This document shows, piece by piece, positions 6,652 to 14,681 of a DNA stretch of 26,063 nucleotides. Position numbers and translations under genes: made by a program. The notes below the pieces were generated by a model. The model worked only from the letters and a program-made list of their open reading frames with translations. It was not told where the DNA came from and searched no databases. How positions within the stretch are numbered: the stretch's first letter is position 1; each line of letters begins with the position of its first letter. Origin of the DNA: JBJSXF01 sp046086225 (lineage in GTDB: Bacteria > Actinomycetota > Acidimicrobiia > IMCC26256 > PALSA-610); assembly GCA_046086225.1 (NCBI GenBank), contig JBJSXF010000191.1:1-26063 (forward strand). Reading direction: 5' to 3'.

Positions 6652-7818
6652 GTGGAAGTCGAGATCGGCATCGGGAAGTCCGGACGGCGGGCCTACGGCT
6701 TCGACGACATCGCCATCGTCCCGAGCCGACGCACCCGCGACCCCGAGGACGTCGACATCTCGTGGGAGGTCGATGCGTTCCGCTTCCCGCTCCCGGTCAT
6801 GGCCTCGGCGATGGACGGCGTAGTGTCACCGGCGACCGCCGTCGAGATCGGGCAGCTCGGCGGTCTCGCCTGCCTCAACCTCGAGGGACTCTGGACCCGC
6901 TACGAGGACCCGGAGCCCATCTTCGAGGAGATCGCGTCGCTGCCCACCGAGAAGGCGACGCGGCGCATGCAGGAGCTCTACGACGAGCCGGTGAAGCCCG
7001 AGCTCATCGGTCAGCGCATCCGGGAGATCAAGGCCGGGGGCGTCACGGCGTGCGCGTCGCTCACGCCCCAGCGCGTCGAGGACTACGCCAAGATCGTGCT
7101 CGAGGCCGAGCTCGACGTGCTCGTGGTGCAGGGGACCGTCGTGTCGGCCGAGCACGTGTCGCTCGACCCCGCCCGGCAGCCGCTCAACCTGAAGAAGTTC
7201 ATCCGTGAGTTCGACCTGCCGGTCATCGTCGGCGGGTGCGCGTCCTACTCGACCGCCCTGCATCTCATGCGTACGGGCGCGGTGGGCATCCTCGTCGGGG
7301 TCGGACCCGGCCACGCGTGCACGAGCCGCGGAGTGCTCGGCATCGGCGTGCCCCAGGCAACGGCGATCGCCGATGCGGCGGGCGCCCGGATCCGTCACCT
7401 CGACGAGACCGGCGTGTACGTGCACGTGATCGCCGACGGCGGCATGCGCACCGGGGGCGACGTCGCCAAGGCGATCGCCTGCGGCGCCGACGCGGTGATG
7501 ATCGGCTCGCCGCTCGCCGGGGCCTACGAGTCTCCCGGCCGTGGGTACCACTGGGGCATGGCGACCTTCCACCCGACGCTGCCCCGCGGCGCACGCGTGT
7601 TCGCGGGTCGCAAGGCGAGCCTCTCCGAGATCCTCGTCGGCCCCGCCCACGAGAACGACGGCACGCTCAACCTCTTCGGGGCGCTGCGCACGTCGATGGC
7701 CACGACCGGCTACGCCTCGGTGAAGGAGTTCCAGAAGGCCGAGGTGATGGTGGCGCCCGCGCTGAAGACCGAGGGCAAGACGCTCCAGCGCGCGCAGGGC
7801 GTCGGCATGACCGGATGA
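6652..7818 (+). CDS. guaB3: GuaB3 family IMP dehydrogenase-related protein
   Basis: The 388-aa TIM-barrel protein belongs to the IMPDH/GMP reductase superfamily and has the compact GuaB3 form without CBS domains. The flavoenzyme-like phosphate and catalytic loop is present as GVGPGHACTSRGVLGIGVPQ with the nucleophile Cys at residue 223, and the DGGMRTGGD loop at 262-270 binds the nucleotide phosphate. IMPDH oxidises IMP to XMP with NAD+. In actinobacteria GuaB3 coexists with GuaB2, the main IMPDH, and its actual reaction is less clear. Here it is coupled to guaA by a 4-base ATGA overlap, so a role in guanine nucleotide supply is likely. No second guaB lies in the window. Confidence 0.88.
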   Translation: MEVEIGIGKSGRRAYGFDDIAIVPSRRTRDPEDVDISWEVDAFRFPLPVMASAMDGVVSPATAVEIGQLGGLACLNLEGLWTRYEDPEPIFEEIASLPTEKATRRMQELYDEPVKPELIGQRIREIKAGGVTACASLTPQRVEDYAKIVLEAELDVLVVQGTVVSAEHVSLDPARQPLNLKKFIREFDLPVIVGGCASYSTALHLMRTGAVGILVGVGPGHACTSRGVLGIGVPQATAIADAAGARIRHLDETGVYVHVIADGGMRTGGDVAKAIACGADAVMIGSPLAGAYESPGRGYHWGMATFHPTLPRGARVFAGRKASLSEILVGPAHENDGTLNLFGALRTSMATTGYASVKEFQKAEVMVAPALKTEGKTLQRAQGVGMTG

Positions 7819-9353
7819 GCGACGAGCCCGATCTCGTCCTCGTCGTCGACTTCGGCGCGCAGTACGCCCAGCTGATCGCCCGGCGGGTGCGCGAGGCGCA
7901 CGTCTACAGCGAGATCGTGTCGCGCACGACATCGGCCGCGGAGATGCTCGCCCGCCGTCCGAAGGCCGTCATCTTCTCGGGCGGGCCGGCCTCCGTGCAC
8001 GTCGACGGCGCGCCGGGCATCGACCCTGCGATCTACGACGCGGGAGTGCCGATCCTCGGCATCTGCTACGGCGCCCAGCTCCTCGCCCGCGATCTCGGCG
8101 GCGAGGTGGCCCGTACCGGCTCGGGTGAGTACGGGCGTACCGTCGTGCACGCCGAGGGCTCGTCCCTCCTGTTCGCCGAACTCCCCGACGAGCAGATCAC
8201 CTGGATGAGCCACGGCGACTCGATCACCAGGGCTCCGGCGGGCGCGACCGTGACCGCTCGCACCGACGTCGTGCCCGTCGCCGCCTTCGAGGATCGCGAC
8301 CGGGGCTGCTACGGACTCCAGTTCCACCCCGAGGTGGCGCACACCGAGCACGGCATGGCGGCGATCCGGCGCTTCCTCCTCGACGCCGCCGGCTGTCGGC
8401 CCACCTGGACGAACGTGTCGATCATCGAGCACGCGGTGGCCGAGATCCGGGCCCAGGTCGGTGACGAGCGGGTGATCTGCGGCCTCTCGGGCGGGGTCGA
8501 TTCGGCCGTCGCCGCCGCGCTCGTGCACAAGGCGATCGGTGACCAGCTCACCTGCGTGTTCGTCGACACCGGGCTGCTCCGCCGAGGCGAGGCCGACCAG
8601 GTCGAGGCGACGTTCCGCGACCAGTTCGCGGTCGATCTCGTGCACGTGAAGGCGGGGGATCGGTTCCTCGACGCGCTCGACGACGTCGTCGATCCCGAGC
8701 GCAAGCGCAAGATCATCGGCGAGCTCTTCATCCGGGTGTTCGAGGAAGCGGCGCGTGATCTCGGCGACGCCCGCTTCCTCGTGCAGGGCACCCTCTACCC
8801 CGACATCGTCGAGTCGGGCGGGGCCGACAACGCGAACATCAAGTCGCATCACAACGTCGGCGGCCTGCCCGACGACATGGAGTTCGAGCTCGTCGAGCCG
8901 TTGCGGCACCTGTTCAAGGACGAGGTGCGAGCGGTCGGCGAGGAACTCGGCCTGCCCGGCGAGATCGTGTGGCGCCAACCCTTCCCGGGGCCCGGCCTCG
9001 CGGTGCGCATCGTCGGCGCCGTCACGCCCGAGCGGGTCGAGATCCTCCAGCAGGCCGACGCGATCGTCACCGAGGAGATCCGGCGGGCGGGGCTCGAGCG
9101 CGAGATCTGGCAGAGTTTCGCGGTGCTACCCGCCGTGCGCACGGTGGGCGTGATGGGCGACGACCGCACGTACGCGTATCCGATCGTGCTGCGGGCCGTC
9201 ACCTCCGACGATGCCATGACCGCCGACTGGGCGCGCCTGCCCTACGACCTCCTCGAGCGGCTCGCGAGCCGGATTGTCAACGAGGTCCCGGGCGTGAATA
9301 GGGTCGCCTACGACATCACCTCGAAGCCGCCCGGCACCATCGAGTGGGAGTGA
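7815..9353 (+). CDS. guaA: GMP synthase (glutamine-hydrolysing)
   Basis: GuaA converts XMP to GMP using ATP and glutamine in the cytoplasm. The 512-aa product has all three parts. The class I glutamine amidotransferase domain (residues 5-190) carries Cys84 in GICYGAQ and His171/Glu173 in HPE. The ATP pyrophosphatase domain carries the PP-loop SGGVDS at 225-230. The C-terminal dimerisation domain has FPGPGLAVR and ends in ITSKPPGTIEWE, the canonical tail. ATG 7815 overlaps the guaB3 stop by 4 bases. The length is normal, and pairing with guaB3 makes a two-step IMP-to-GMP operon. Confidence 0.98.
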   Translation: MSDEPDLVLVVDFGAQYAQLIARRVREAHVYSEIVSRTTSAAEMLARRPKAVIFSGGPASVHVDGAPGIDPAIYDAGVPILGICYGAQLLARDLGGEVARTGSGEYGRTVVHAEGSSLLFAELPDEQITWMSHGDSITRAPAGATVTARTDVVPVAAFEDRDRGCYGLQFHPEVAHTEHGMAAIRRFLLDAAGCRPTWTNVSIIEHAVAEIRAQVGDERVICGLSGGVDSAVAAALVHKAIGDQLTCVFVDTGLLRRGEADQVEATFRDQFAVDLVHVKAGDRFLDALDDVVDPERKRKIIGELFIRVFEEAARDLGDARFLVQGTLYPDIVESGGADNANIKSHHNVGGLPDDMEFELVEPLRHLFKDEVRAVGEELGLPGEIVWRQPFPGPGLAVRIVGAVTPERVEILQQADAIVTEEIRRAGLEREIWQSFAVLPAVRTVGVMGDDRTYAYPIVLRAVTSDDAMTADWARLPYDLLERLASRIVNEVPGVNRVAYDITSKPPGTIEWE

Positions 9354-9354
9354 G

Positions 9355-9361
9355 AAGGGGG
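9355..9361 (+). promoter_or_regulatory. Aldolase ribosome binding site
   Basis: AAGGGGG lies 5 bases before ATG 9367 and just after the guaA stop, so the aldolase can be translated from the gua transcript. Confidence 0.6.
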
Positions 9362-9366
9362 ACGTC

Positions 9367-10383
9367 ATGTCCGAACTGAACGAGATCGCCCGCGCCCTCG
9401 TGGCCCCCGGTAAGGGAATCCTCGCCGCCGACGAGAGCAGCGGCACGATCAAGAAGCGCTTCGACTCGATCTCGGTCGAGTCCACCGAGGACCGCCGGCG
9501 CGCCTACCGCGAGATGTTGTTCACGACCGTCGGCGCGGCCGACCACGTGAGCGGCGTCATCCTCTTCGACGAGACGATCCGCCAGGCGGCGTCCGACGGA
9601 CGGCAGCTCTCCGAGGTCCTCTCCTCGCAAGGCGTCATCCCGGGCATCAAGGTCGACAAGGGTACGACGCCGCTCGCCGGCGCGCCGGGCGAGCTCGTCA
9701 CCGAGGGGCTCGACGGCTTGCGCGACCGGCTCGTCGAGTACCGGGGTCTCGGGGCCCGCTTCGCGAAGTGGCGGGCGGTCATCGACATCGCCGACGGCAT
9801 CCCGAGCGACTACTGCATCGCGGTGAATGCCCATGCGCTCGCCCGCTACGCGGCGCTGTGCCAGGACGAGGGGATCGTGCCGATCGTCGAGCCCGAGGTG
9901 CTCATGGACGGCGGCCACTCGATCGAGCGCTGCGACGAGGTGACCCGGGCCACCCTCACCCGGGTGTTCGCCGAGCTCGCCGACCAGCGGGTCGACCTCG
10001 CGGGCATGCTCCTCAAGCCCAACATGGTGATCCCGGGCAAGAAGCATGCGTCGTACCCCGTGGCGCCCGAGGTGGTCGCGGCGGCGACCGTCGCGTGCTT
10101 CCGCGACGTGGTGCCCGCGGCCGTACCCGGCATCGTCTTCCTCTCCGGAGGTCAGGGCGACGAGGAGGCGACCGCCAACCTCGACGCGATGAACCGCATG
10201 GGCCCGAACCCCTGGGAGCTGTCGTTCTCGTACGGCCGTGCGCTGCAGGCCGCTGCGCTCAAGGCGTGGCAGGGCGCCGACGCGAACGGCGGCGCCGGCC
10301 AGGCGGCCTACCTGCACCGCGCCCGGATGAACGGTCTGGCCCGCTCGGGCTCGTACACCGCGGCCGCCGAGCACGCGTCGTAG
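9367..10383 (+). CDS. Class I fructose-bisphosphate aldolase
   Basis: This enzyme interconverts fructose 1,6-bisphosphate with DHAP and glyceraldehyde 3-phosphate through a Schiff base, without metal. The 338-aa product looks like the eukaryote-type class I aldolases: GKGILAADESSGTIKKRF at residues 15-32, KVDKGT near 95-100, WRAVI at 135-139, VPIVEPEVL at 171-179 and Schiff-base Lys217 in MLLKPNMV. The C-terminal region has the LSFSYGRALQ phosphate-binding block. It follows guaA by 13 bases, so it may share that transcript although the functions are unrelated. The class II (zinc) enzyme more common in actinobacteria is not seen here. Confidence 0.95.
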   Translation: MSELNEIARALVAPGKGILAADESSGTIKKRFDSISVESTEDRRRAYREMLFTTVGAADHVSGVILFDETIRQAASDGRQLSEVLSSQGVIPGIKVDKGTTPLAGAPGELVTEGLDGLRDRLVEYRGLGARFAKWRAVIDIADGIPSDYCIAVNAHALARYAALCQDEGIVPIVEPEVLMDGGHSIERCDEVTRATLTRVFAELADQRVDLAGMLLKPNMVIPGKKHASYPVAPEVVAAATVACFRDVVPAAVPGIVFLSGGQGDEEATANLDAMNRMGPNPWELSFSYGRALQAAALKAWQGADANGGAGQAAYLHRARMNGLARSGSYTAAAEHAS

Positions 10384-10445
10384 TCGGCGCGGTGACGCGC
10401 CCGTCGCGTCGCCGTCGACCGTGACATCGCTGTAATTCGCGCCGG

Positions 10446-10451
10446 TACCAT
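10446..10451 (+). promoter_or_regulatory. Putative pcrA -10 box (leaderless)
   Basis: TACCAT (TAnnnT) ends 9 bases before ATG 10461. The 77-base gap between the aldolase and pcrA genes has no Shine-Dalgarno sequence near the start, consistent with a leaderless or near-leaderless mRNA. Confidence 0.5.
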
Positions 10452-10460
10452 GTCTCTTTC

Positions 10461-12695
10461 ATGGCCGCGCCCGATCTCTCCGGACTCAATCCCGCCCAAC
10501 TCGAGGCGGTGACGCTCCCGGCGGGTCCGGTGCTCGTCGTGGCCGGGGCCGGGTCGGGCAAGACCCGGGTGCTCACCCACCGACTCGCCTACCTGGTCGG
10601 TGAGCTGGACGCCTCGCCGTTCGAGGTGCTCGCGATCACCTTCACCAACAAGGCGGCCGGGGAGATGCGCGAGCGGGTCGCCGACCTCGTCGGCCCGGTG
10701 GCCCGACGCATGTGGGTCTCGACTTTCCATTCGGCGTGCGCCCGGATCCTGCGCCGGGAGGCGTCGCTCCTCGGCTACCGACAGTCGTTCACGATCTACG
10801 ACCAGTCGGACGCCCAGCGGCTCACCGACTGGGTGCGGCGCGATCTCGGGCTCGACCCGAAGCGCTTCCCGCCCCGTCAGCTCCACGGACGGATCAGCGC
10901 GCTGAAGAACGAGCTCGTCCTGCCCGGCGAGTTCGCGGCGGCTGCCGTCGGTCCCCATGAGGAGCGCCTCGCCGAGGTGTACACCGAGTACCAGCGGCGA
11001 CTCACCGAGGCTTCGGCGGTTGACTTCGACGACCTGCTCATCCTCGCGGTCCGGCTCTTCCGCGAGCACCCGGCGGTGCTCGATCGGTACCGGGCGCGCT
11101 TCCGGCACGTCCTCGTCGACGAGTTCCAGGACACGAACGCGCCGCAATGGGAGTTGGTGCGGATGCTCACCGAGGAGCACCGGAGCATCACCGTGGTGGG
11201 TGACGACGCCCAGAGCGTGTACCGCTTCCGGGGTGCCGACTTCCGGAACCTGCTGCGCTTCGAGGAGGTCTTCCCCGAGGCGACGGTCGTCGTGCTCGAG
11301 CAGAACTACCGGTCGTCGCAGCGGATCCTCGAGGCGGCGAACGCGGTGATCGCCCGGAACGCGACGACCCGGCGCAAGCGCCTGTGGACCGAGCGGGGCG
11401 AGGGTGAGCCGATCGTCCGCTACCAGGGCGAGGACGAGCACGACGAGGCCCGGTTCGTGGCGGCGGAGATCCACCGGCTCGTCGACGGTGGCACCGCTCG
11501 TTTCGGCGATACGGCGGTCTTCTACCGGGCCAACGCGCAGAGCCGGGTGCTGGAGGAGGCGCTGGTCGCCTCCGGGGTGCCGTACCGGATCTTCGGCGGG
11601 GTGAAGTTCTACGACCGGCGCGAGGTGAAGGACGCGATCGCCTACCTGCGAGCGATGGTCAACCCCGATGACGAGGTGTCCTGGAAGCGGATCGTGAACA
11701 CCCCGCGGCGGGGGATCGGCGACGCGTCGATCGCCAAGGTCGAGTCGTTGGCGGCCGGGGTGGGTTGCACCTTCCGGGAGGCGTTGGGGCGAGCGGCCGA
11801 TGCCGGGGTCACCGGTCGGGCGCTCACCGGGATGCGCGACCTGCTCGCGCTCATGGCCGAGGTCGAGGTGGCGTCCGAGGGGGGTGCGGCGGCGGCGCTC
11901 GAAGCGGCGCTCGTCGGCTCGGGTTACCTCGCCGAGCTCGAAGCCGAGCGCAGCATCGAGGCCCAGGGCCGGATCGAGAACCTGCGGGAGCTGGTCGGTT
12001 CGGCTCGTTCGTTCGACGAGCAGCTCGACCGGGGCGAGCCGGCCGTGCTCGCGGCGATCGCGGGGGAGGATGCGCTCGAGGGGCCCCGGGTGCCGGCATT
12101 CCTCGAGGCGATCTCGCTGGTTACCGATCTGGACGAGGCCGACCCCGAGCAGAGCGCGGTGACGCTCATGACGCTCCACTCGGCGAAGGGGCTGGAGTTC
12201 CCCGTCGTCTTCCTCGTCGGGCTGGAGGACGGCGTCTTCCCCCATGTGCGCAGCCTCGGCGATCCCGACGAGCTCGAGGAGGAACGGCGGCTCTGCTACG
12301 TCGGGCTCACTCGGGCCGAGGAGCGCCTCTACCTCTGCCACGCGTGGAGTCGGATGATGTTCGGGGCTACCGACTACCGCCCACCGAGTCGGTTCCTCGA
12401 CGAAATCCCGGCCGAACTGGTCGAGGTGCGGGGCGAGCCGGAGCGGCGGGGCACGGGCTTCGGTGCGCACCGGGATGCTGTCGTCGCCGCCGCGCAGCGC
12501 CGCGAGCCCGTCGGGGCGCGGGGCGCGGAGACGCTCGGGTTGCGGGTCGGTGACGACGTGCGCCACGAGAAGTTCGGCGAGGGCGTCATCGTCGACCTCA
12601 CCGGAACGGGCGACAAGACCGAGGCCCGGGTCCGGTTCAGGGACGCGGGAGAGAAGACGCTGCTGTTGTCGTGGGCCCCGCTGGAGCGGGTCTGA
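10461..12695 (+). CDS. pcrA: ATP-dependent DNA helicase PcrA/UvrD1
   Basis: A superfamily 1A 3'-5' helicase for nucleotide excision repair and removal of proteins from DNA. The 744-aa product has all helicase motifs in order: Q motif LNPAQLEAV (residues 9-17), motif I GAGSGKT (29-35), Ia TFTNKAAGEM, II VDEFQDTN, III VVGDDAQSVYRFRGA, IV EQNYRSSQRIL, V TLHSAKGLEFPVVFLVGLEDGVFP and VI EEERRLCYVGLTRAEERLYL. The last about 50 residues (GDDVRHEKFGEGVIVDL) form the Tudor-like tail that in PcrA contacts RNA polymerase. The length is typical. ATG 10461 follows a -10 box by 9 bases. Its 3' end overlaps the next minus-strand gene by 59 bases. Confidence 0.96.
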   Translation: MAAPDLSGLNPAQLEAVTLPAGPVLVVAGAGSGKTRVLTHRLAYLVGELDASPFEVLAITFTNKAAGEMRERVADLVGPVARRMWVSTFHSACARILRREASLLGYRQSFTIYDQSDAQRLTDWVRRDLGLDPKRFPPRQLHGRISALKNELVLPGEFAAAAVGPHEERLAEVYTEYQRRLTEASAVDFDDLLILAVRLFREHPAVLDRYRARFRHVLVDEFQDTNAPQWELVRMLTEEHRSITVVGDDAQSVYRFRGADFRNLLRFEEVFPEATVVVLEQNYRSSQRILEAANAVIARNATTRRKRLWTERGEGEPIVRYQGEDEHDEARFVAAEIHRLVDGGTARFGDTAVFYRANAQSRVLEEALVASGVPYRIFGGVKFYDRREVKDAIAYLRAMVNPDDEVSWKRIVNTPRRGIGDASIAKVESLAAGVGCTFREALGRAADAGVTGRALTGMRDLLALMAEVEVASEGGAAAALEAALVGSGYLAELEAERSIEAQGRIENLRELVGSARSFDEQLDRGEPAVLAAIAGEDALEGPRVPAFLEAISLVTDLDEADPEQSAVTLMTLHSAKGLEFPVVFLVGLEDGVFPHVRSLGDPDELEEERRLCYVGLTRAEERLYLCHAWSRMMFGATDYRPPSRFLDEIPAELVEVRGEPERRGTGFGAHRDAVVAAAQRREPVGARGAETLGLRVGDDVRHEKFGEGVIVDLTGTGDKTEARVRFRDAGEKTLLLSWAPLERV

Positions 12696-13116
12696 CCGTC
12701 GGTTCCACCGTCGGCCGCAGGTCAACGAACACGGCGTCGATGCCGGCGACCGTTCGGACCGTGACCGGGTACTCGGCGAGACCGTCGGCGGTCACGGTGC
12801 GTCCGCCGCACTCCCAATGGTCTCGGCGCCATCGGAGCGTGCAGTCTTCGGGCTGACGGGCCCGGTAGGCGACGATGTCGCCGTCGGCGAGGGCGAGCCA
12901 GAAGGTGCAGCCGCCGCCGCCGGTCTGCGGGTAGGGGCCGCCGTCTTCGAGACCGCTGCGGATGCCGGCGGCGGAGCCGATGTTGAGTTCGGGACAGATC
13001 GGGCTGTCGGCGCCCCGGGTCGCGAGCAGGGCGGCCCCGGCGATGAGGAAGCCGACGAAGAGGACGGCTACGGTCGCTCCGGCGATCAACCTGGCGTCGG
13101 CACTTCGGGAGGACAC
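12637..13116 (-). CDS. Membrane-anchored cysteine-containing protein of unknown function
   Basis: I do not recognise a characterised family. The 159-aa product has a short basic N-terminus, one hydrophobic helix at residues 10-32 and a domain predicted to face outside. This domain has four cysteines (C41, C70, C92, C103) that could form two disulfides, a GGGGCTFW turn and several Trp residues. The tail (from about 138) is Pro/Thr/Ala-rich and is encoded antisense to the end of pcrA. GTG 13116 is the only plausible start, and TAGGGT lies 8 bases upstream, so the message is probably leaderless. The start codon abuts that of the divergent B12-binding gene. There is no lipobox; an uncleaved anchor is more likely than a signal peptide. 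Confidence 0.7.
   Translation of the reverse strand: MSSRSADARLIAGATVAVLFVGFLIAGAALLATRGADSPICPELNIGSAAGIRSGLEDGGPYPQTGGGGCTFWLALADGDIVAYRARQPEDCTLRWRRDHWECGGRTVTADGLAEYPVTVRTVAGIDAVFVDLRPTVEPTVRPAPAGPTTTAASSLPRP
13069..13074 (+). promoter_or_regulatory. Putative -10 box of the B12-binding protein gene
   Basis: TACGGT (TAnnnT) would give a leader of about 36 bases, which contains the GGAGG ribosome binding site. It lies inside the divergent minus-strand gene. Confidence 0.35.
13108..13112 (+). promoter_or_regulatory. Ribosome binding site of the B12-binding protein gene
   Basis: GGAGG sits 4 bases before GTG 13117 and 7 bases before TTG 13120. The spacing leaves it open which of the two is the true start. 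Confidence 0.6.
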
Positions 13117-13533
13117 GTGTTGCGACCCTACCGGGTGGTCATCGCGAAGCCCGGACTCGACGGGCACGACCGGGGCGCCAAGGTGATCGCTCGGGCGCTG
13201 CGGGACGCGGGCTTCGAGGTCGTCTACACGGGGCTGTTCCAGACCCCGGCGCAGGTTGCGGAGGCGGTGCTCCAGGAGGATGCCGATGCGATCGGGCTGT
13301 CGGTCCTCTCCGGTGCCCACATGACCCTCATCCCGGCGACGGTCACCGAGCTGGCCGCTCGGGATCTCGACGATGTGCTCGTGTTCGCCGGCGGGATCAT
13401 TCCCGATGACGACCGGGACGAGCTCCGGGCGGTCGGGGTGGCCCGAGTCTTCACCCCCGGCTCGGGCCTCGACGACATCACGGGGTGGCTGGCCGAGGCG
13501 TTGGATCGACGCGAGGTGTCGCGGAACGCCTAG
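13117..13533 (+). CDS. Stand-alone cobalamin (B12)-binding domain, methylmalonyl-CoA mutase C-terminal type
   Basis: The 138-aa product is a single Rossmann-like B12-binding domain. It has the motif KPGLDGHDRGAKV with the DxHxxG signature at residues 15-20, whose His17 would be the lower axial cobalt ligand. LSVLSGAH and the AGGIIP loop follow in the usual positions. In methylmalonyl-CoA mutases this domain is either fused to the TIM barrel or a separate small subunit. The large subunit is not in the window, so the partner must be encoded elsewhere. sucCD, which handles succinyl-CoA (the mutase product), lies immediately downstream, a sensible functional neighbour. The start is GTG 13117 or TTG 13120. 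Confidence 0.88.
   Translation: MLRPYRVVIAKPGLDGHDRGAKVIARALRDAGFEVVYTGLFQTPAQVAEAVLQEDADAIGLSVLSGAHMTLIPATVTELAARDLDDVLVFAGGIIPDDDRDELRAVGVARVFTPGSGLDDITGWLAEALDRREVSRNA
13125..13130 (-). promoter_or_regulatory. Putative -10 box of the membrane-anchored protein gene (leaderless)
   Basis: On the minus strand TAGGGT ends 8 bases before GTG 13116. There is no Shine-Dalgarno sequence. The box lies inside the first codons of the divergent B12-binding gene, so the two promoters are interleaved with the opposing coding sequences. Confidence 0.5.
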
Positions 13534-13536
13534 TTT
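13531..13536 (+). promoter_or_regulatory. Putative sucCD -10 box (leaderless)
   Basis: TAGTTT (TAnnnT) contains the stop codon of the preceding gene and ends 8 bases before ATG 13545. The spacer CTCGCCCT closely resembles that before mdh (TCGCCCTC). No Shine-Dalgarno sequence is present. Confidence 0.55.
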
Positions 13537-13544
13537 CTCGCCCT

Positions 13545-14681
13545 ATGGACCTCTACGAGTATCAGGGCAAGCAGCTCTTCGCGCGTTACGGGATCCCGGT
13601 GTCCGACGGCGCGGTGGCGGACACGGTCGACGAGGCGGTCGCCGCCGCGGATCGGGTGGGTTACCCGGTCGTGGTGAAGGCGCAGGTGCTCGTCGGTGGT
13701 CGGGGCAAAGCCGGTGGCGTGAAGTTGGCGACGAACGCCGACGAGGCACGCCAGCACGCAGGGTCGATCCTCGGTCTCGATATCAAGGGTCACGTGGTCG
13801 GTCGCCTGTGGATCGAGCACGCGTCGGACATCGCCGACGAGTACTACGCCTCCTTCACGCTGGACCGGTCGGCGAAGAAGTTCCTCGGCATGCTGTCGGC
13901 GGAAGGCGGCGTCGAGATCGAGCAGGTGGCCGAGGAGCGCCCCGAGGCGCTGGCCCGAATCACGATCGATCCGGTCGACGGGCTGTCGGAGGCGCAGTGC
14001 CGGGAATGGATCGCGGCCGCAGGCATCCCCGAGGGGGCGCTCGACATCCTGATGAAGCTCTACACCGCGTTCGTTGACGCGGATGCCGATCTCGTCGAGA
14101 TCAACCCGCTGATCCTCACCGACGACGGCCGGGTCCACGCGCTGGACGCCAAGGTCACGCTCGATGACAACGCCCGGTTCCGGCACGAAGAGTGGAACGA
14201 ACTCGAGGGCCTGGAGAAGCGTGACCCCCGCGAGCGCGATGCGGCAGAGAAGGGCCTGCAGTACGTGGGTCTCGACGGCACCGTCGGCGTGATCGCGAAC
14301 GGCGCCGGTCTCGCGATGGCGACCTGCGACATCGTCCACGAGGTGGGCGGCAAGCCGGCCAACTTCCTCGACATCGGGGGCGGCGCGAGCGCTCAGGTGA
14401 TGGCGAATGCGCTCGAGGTCATCAACAACGACCCGTCGGTGAAATCGATCTTCATCAATATCTTCGGCGGGATCACGAAGGGCGAAGAGGTCGCGAACGG
14501 CATCGTTCAGGCGCTGTCGCAGGTCGACATCACGTCTCCGATCGTGATTCGGCTCGACGGCACGAACGCCGAGCAGGGCCGAGAGATCCTGAAGGGTTAC
14601 GAGTCGGACCGGTTGGTGAGCCGCCCGACGATGATCGAGGCGGCCCGCACGGCCGTGGAGCGCGCGGAGGCCGCCCGATGA
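13545..14681 (+). CDS. sucC: Succinate-CoA ligase (ADP-forming), β subunit
   Basis: With SucD this enzyme converts succinyl-CoA to succinate with substrate-level phosphorylation in the TCA cycle. The 378-aa product begins with the canonical MDLYEYQGKQLFARYGIPV. It has the ATP-grasp lysine/glycine loop VGGRGKAGGVKLA, the EINPL motif and a C-terminal CoA-ligase domain with GGKPANFLDIGGGA and IFINIFGGITKGEEVANGI. The length is normal for the family. ATG 13545 follows a -10 box by 8 bases. The ADP versus GDP preference cannot be read reliably. The stop overlaps the sucD ATG by 4 bases. Confidence 0.97.
   Translation: MDLYEYQGKQLFARYGIPVSDGAVADTVDEAVAAADRVGYPVVVKAQVLVGGRGKAGGVKLATNADEARQHAGSILGLDIKGHVVGRLWIEHASDIADEYYASFTLDRSAKKFLGMLSAEGGVEIEQVAEERPEALARITIDPVDGLSEAQCREWIAAAGIPEGALDILMKLYTAFVDADADLVEINPLILTDDGRVHALDAKVTLDDNARFRHEEWNELEGLEKRDPRERDAAEKGLQYVGLDGTVGVIANGAGLAMATCDIVHEVGGKPANFLDIGGGASAQVMANALEVINNDPSVKSIFINIFGGITKGEEVANGIVQALSQVDITSPIVIRLDGTNAEQGREILKGYESDRLVSRPTMIEAARTAVERAEAAR

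Noticed and set aside
10308..12725. 805-codon minus-strand frame opposite pcrA.
   Set aside because: It is antisense to a gene with all helicase motifs. Long antisense frames are expected at this G+C because stop codons are AT-rich. The sequence is Arg/His/Pro-rich without motifs.
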